Assembly (NCBI GenBank): GCA_031385325.1
Contig: JANNBJ010000048.1
Location: 1 to 8,473 of the forward strand
Length of the DNA: 8,473 nt
Origin: SYFY01 sp031385325
Lineage (GTDB): Bacteria > Pseudomonadota > Gammaproteobacteria > Pseudomonadales > Azotimanducaceae
Reading direction: 5' to 3'
Notes under the pieces: model-generated
The model's input: the letters and a program-made list of their open reading frames with translations, nothing else
Databases searched by the model: none
What the model was told of the DNA's origin: nothing
Translations under genes and position numbers: made by a program
In this document: in pieces, positions 6,361 to 8,473 of the stretch
Layout: every line of letters begins with the position of its first letter
Position numbering within the stretch: the first letter of the stretch is position 1

Positions 6361-7245
6361 TCAGCCTGGTTTCTTCACCAGCCCACCCATGAATTCGGCC
6401 TGCGCGGCCAGACGATCCGCATCGGGTTCGCCAAAACTTTCGACGATGGACGCAAATCGCGCCGCCGCGGCATCCCGGAATTCGGCGTGCGGAAACACAT
6501 ACAGCTGATTGGCTTTGATCGCATCTACAACTTTTTGCGCCACTTCTTCAGGCTCAATCCCAGTCTGCATCGCCATGTGCATCACCTCGCTATGGGCTTT
6601 TGCAGCGATCTCCGCACTCTTCTCGTTGGGCATCAATTCGGTCGGGCGGGTCCGCTCGCTTTCCAGGATGCGGGTTTTCACCATCCCGGGGCAAAGCACG
6701 GAAACACCGATATTCGAGCCAGCCAGATCTGTGCGCAGCGCTTCCGACAAACCAACCACTGCAAATTTGCTGGCGTTGTACACACCAAGTCCGGCAGATG
6801 TGATCATGCCGGCCATGGATGCCGTGTTGACGATGTGCCCACCCTCCCCATGCGTCTGCATCCGACTGACAAAGGTCTGCACACCATTCACCACACCACC
6901 CACATTGACACCCATGATCCAGTCCCAGTCTGCGTAGGTCACCTGATCCAGCGCACCGCCTCGATAGACTCCTGCGTTATTGCACACCACATGGACTTTG
7001 CCAAAGCGCGCCTCCACCGCATCCGCCACGGCGGCGAATTGAGCCCGATCCGTGACATCGAGCTGGATCGCCATCACCTCCGTGTTCGCTCCGGCCAGCG
7101 CCTGTTCGGCGGCGGCAAGCGCGCCTTGATCCACATCCGCGATGACAACACGCATCCCTTCACTGATGAAGGCTCGTGCGAGTGCAAATCCAATACCGTT
7201 CGCGCCGCCGGTTACAAACGCTGTTTTACCTTGCAGATCCTGCAT
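6361..7245 (-). CDS. Short-chain dehydrogenase/reductase (SDR)
   Basis: The product has 294 aa. It is a classical-type NAD(P)-dependent SDR: TGGANGIG (12-19) is the nucleotide-binding glycine motif, LDV (62-64) the adenine-ring contact, NNAG (89-92) the stabilising motif, and Asn114, Ser143, Tyr156 and Lys160 make the catalytic tetrad in the usual spacing. The aspartate in VVIADVD (near 37) at the end of the second strand favours NAD(H) over NADP(H). The C-terminal 90 residues are longer than in the 250-aa core family and may shape the substrate pocket. The ATG at 7243-7245 is chosen because it gives the standard MQDLQGKTAFVTGG start and has a GAGG upstream; a 10-residue extension would need a TTG. 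Substrate is unknown. It resembles alcohol/hydroxyacyl dehydrogenases broadly; calling it PhaB would go beyond the evidence. Confidence 0.92.
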   Translation of the reverse strand: MQDLQGKTAFVTGGANGIGFALARAFISEGMRVVIADVDQGALAAAEQALAGANTEVMAIQLDVTDRAQFAAVADAVEARFGKVHVVCNNAGVYRGGALDQVTYADWDWIMGVNVGGVVNGVQTFVSRMQTHGEGGHIVNTASMAGMITSAGLGVYNASKFAVVGLSEALRTDLAGSNIGVSVLCPGMVKTRILESERTRPTELMPNEKSAEIAAKAHSEVMHMAMQTGIEPEEVAQKVVDAIKANQLYVFPHAEFRDAAAARFASIVESFGEPDADRLAAQAEFMGGLVKKPG

Positions 7246-7388
7246 GATTCTTCGAGCCTCACTGTGGAACAACAAATGACATCACCCGAGTCTCTACAAA
7301 GTCTCGCTGGTTTGCCATACCGCTTACCGCCACAATCGGGGACAGGAGGGCGACAGGCCGCTCCGCACTCACCATAAGGAGTTGGTAC
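7246..7388. promoter_or_regulatory. Divergent intergenic region between the SDR and GH3 genes
   Basis: These 143 bp separate two divergent starts and must hold both promoters unless they lie inside the genes. A weak minus-strand pair (TTGTAG, 17-bp gap, TTTGTT) can be drawn, but nothing approaches consensus. I found no clear operator palindrome of the LacI type that often controls GH3 genes. Confidence 0.35.
7377..7381 (+). promoter_or_regulatory. Shine-Dalgarno AGGAG that decides a TTG start
   Basis: AGGAG lies seven bases before the TTG at 7389-7391, ideal spacing. The first in-frame ATG (7449) is inside the conserved family start QMTLQEKAGLCSG and lacks such a site. Confidence 0.75.
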
Positions 7389-8473
7389 TTGGCATCCGCG
7401 ACTGGTCTCACAGGAAAACACAACGAAGCGATCGCGCTGGTCGGTCAGATGACCCTGCAGGAAAAAGCGGGGTTGTGCTCGGGCCGAGGCTTCTGGCACC
7501 TCAAGGCAATCGAACGACTCCAGTTACCCAAGGTAATGGTTACCGACGGCCCGCACGGCTTGCGCAAACAAAGCAGCGGTGGTGATCATGTTGGCTTGAA
7601 CGCCAGCGTTCCCGCGACGTGCTTCCCCACGGCGGCAGCCATGGCGTGTTCATGGAACAGCGCCTTGATCAAGGAAGTTGGTGTCGCATTGGGTGTCGAG
7701 TGTGTTCGGGAAAATGTCACGGTACTGCTCGGACCGGGTGTCAACATCAAACGCCATCCACTATGTGGTCGAAACTTCGAGTATTACTCGGAAGATCCTC
7801 TCCTTGCCGGCGAACTGGCTGCGACCTGGATCAATGGTGTGCAATCACAAGGCGTCGGAACAAGCCTCAAACATTTCGCCGTCAACAACCAGGAAACTGG
7901 GCGGATGTATGTTGACGCCATCGTCGACGAGCGCACACTGCGCGAGATCTATCTGAGAGCATTTGAAATCGCCGTGACTACCGCACAGCCATGGACCGTC
8001 ATGTGCGCCTACAACCGGTTGAATGGAGAGTACTGCGGTGAGCACGACTGGCTCCTGAACAAGGTACTACGCGACGAATGGGGCTTCAAAGGGTTGGTTG
8101 TTTCTGATTGGGGTGCAACCAACAGACGTGTTGAGGGGCTGGCCTCGGGTCTGGATCTTGAGATGCCGGCCAGTGGTGGCGCCAACGACCGACTGATCGA
8201 AGCGGCGGTGCGCAACGGTGAGTTGCAGGAACGCATACTCGACGAGACAGCGGTACGCATCACCAGCCTCATCCTGGCCGGGCGAGACCGCGCCGAGTCC
8301 GCACCTTATCCTGACATGACCGGTCATCACGCACTGGCTCAACGAATGGCCGGTGAAAGCTGCGTGCTGCTGAAGAATGAAGGCAGCCTGTTGCCATTGG
8401 CTGCCGATGCAAACGTCGCGGTGATAGGCAGTTTTGCGCAGGTTCCGCGTATACAGGGCGCAGGGAGTTCGCA
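7389..8473 (+). CDS. Glycoside hydrolase family 3 (beta-glucosidase-like), 3'-truncated by window edge
   Basis: The frame is open from the TTG at 7389 to the window end, giving 361 residues, about half of a typical GH3 enzyme of 700-850 aa. The N-terminal barrel shows MTLQEKAGLCSG (21-32), VTDGPHGLR (51-59), GPGVNIKRHPLCGRNFEYYSED (115-136), KHFAVNNQE (161-169) and VVSDWG (237-242), where Asp240 is the nucleophile. The second domain begins around 315-335 (ESCVLLKNEGSLLPL), and the end of the window lies in GAGSS, also a conserved GH3 element; the acid/base residue would be beyond it. GH3 enzymes release terminal sugars from beta-glucosides and related compounds. No signal peptide is present, so it probably works on oligosaccharides taken into the cytoplasm. 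Substrate (beta-glucoside, xyloside or other) cannot be settled here. It is divergent from the SDR and seems unrelated in function to the storage genes. Confidence 0.94.
   Translation, partial: MASATGLTGKHNEAIALVGQMTLQEKAGLCSGRGFWHLKAIERLQLPKVMVTDGPHGLRKQSSGGDHVGLNASVPATCFPTAAAMACSWNSALIKEVGVALGVECVRENVTVLLGPGVNIKRHPLCGRNFEYYSEDPLLAGELAATWINGVQSQGVGTSLKHFAVNNQETGRMYVDAIVDERTLREIYLRAFEIAVTTAQPWTVMCAYNRLNGEYCGEHDWLLNKVLRDEWGFKGLVVSDWGATNRRVEGLASGLDLEMPASGGANDRLIEAAVRNGELQERILDETAVRITSLILAGRDRAESAPYPDMTGHHALAQRMAGESCVLLKNEGSLLPLAADANVAVIGSFAQVPRIQGAGSS

Noticed and set aside
7246..7275. Ten-residue N-terminal extension of the SDR from a TTG
   Set aside because: The ATG at 7243-7245 begins right before the Rossmann glycine motif at the usual distance and has an upstream GAGG, so the extension is not needed.
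6193..7377. Long plus-strand open frame (394 codons) over the phaC end and the SDR gene
   Set aside because: It is antisense to the SDR gene, which has complete family motifs. The translated product is rich in His, Arg and Cys with no recognisable domain, typical of a shadow frame in GC-rich coding DNA.

Overview
The window looks like bacterial chromosome, probably from a gammaproteobacterium or another proteobacterium. It is moderately GC-rich, densely coded, has Shine-Dalgarno starts, and its protein families (class I-type PHA synthase, Phasin_2-type phasin, WS/DGAT, DUF6489) are typical of that phylum. The genus cannot be fixed from the sequence. Nine protein genes are supported, two of them cut by the window edges. 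There is no rRNA, tRNA, CRISPR array or intact mobile element.

Layout: (1) 1-766, plus strand, the 3' part of a PlsC-type lysophospholipid acyltransferase, ending in a hairpin that carries its stop codon in the loop. (2) 767-880, a short gap with two 21-bp tandem repeat units, possibly a relic of an insertion sequence end, and a small hairpin. (3) 881-4562, a minus-strand gene train. In transcription order it is a 77-aa DUF6489-like protein, a wax ester synthase/diacylglycerol acyltransferase (WS/DGAT), a GNAT acetyltransferase, an alpha/beta-hydrolase lipase/esterase, and, after a 224-bp AT-rich regulatory gap, a phasin. (4) 4632-6356, plus strand, a PHA synthase transcribed divergently from the DUF6489 gene. 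(5) 6361-7245, minus strand, a short-chain dehydrogenase that converges on phaC with only 4 bp between the stops. (6) 7389-8473, plus strand, the 5' part of a cytoplasmic glycoside hydrolase family 3 enzyme that starts with TTG.

The common theme of 1-6356 is carbon and energy storage. PhaC makes polyhydroxyalkanoate and the phasin coats the granules. WS/DGAT makes wax esters or triacylglycerol, PlsC supplies phosphatidate (the diacylglycerol precursor), and the lipase could turn over esters. Thus the PHA and neutral-lipid storage routes sit side by side. Each enzyme family is known; the less described parts are the DUF6489 gene back to back with phaC, the sequence around the presumed catalytic histidine of PhaC, and a 14-bp perfect palindrome upstream of the phasin gene. 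I see no clearly new defence or mobile system.
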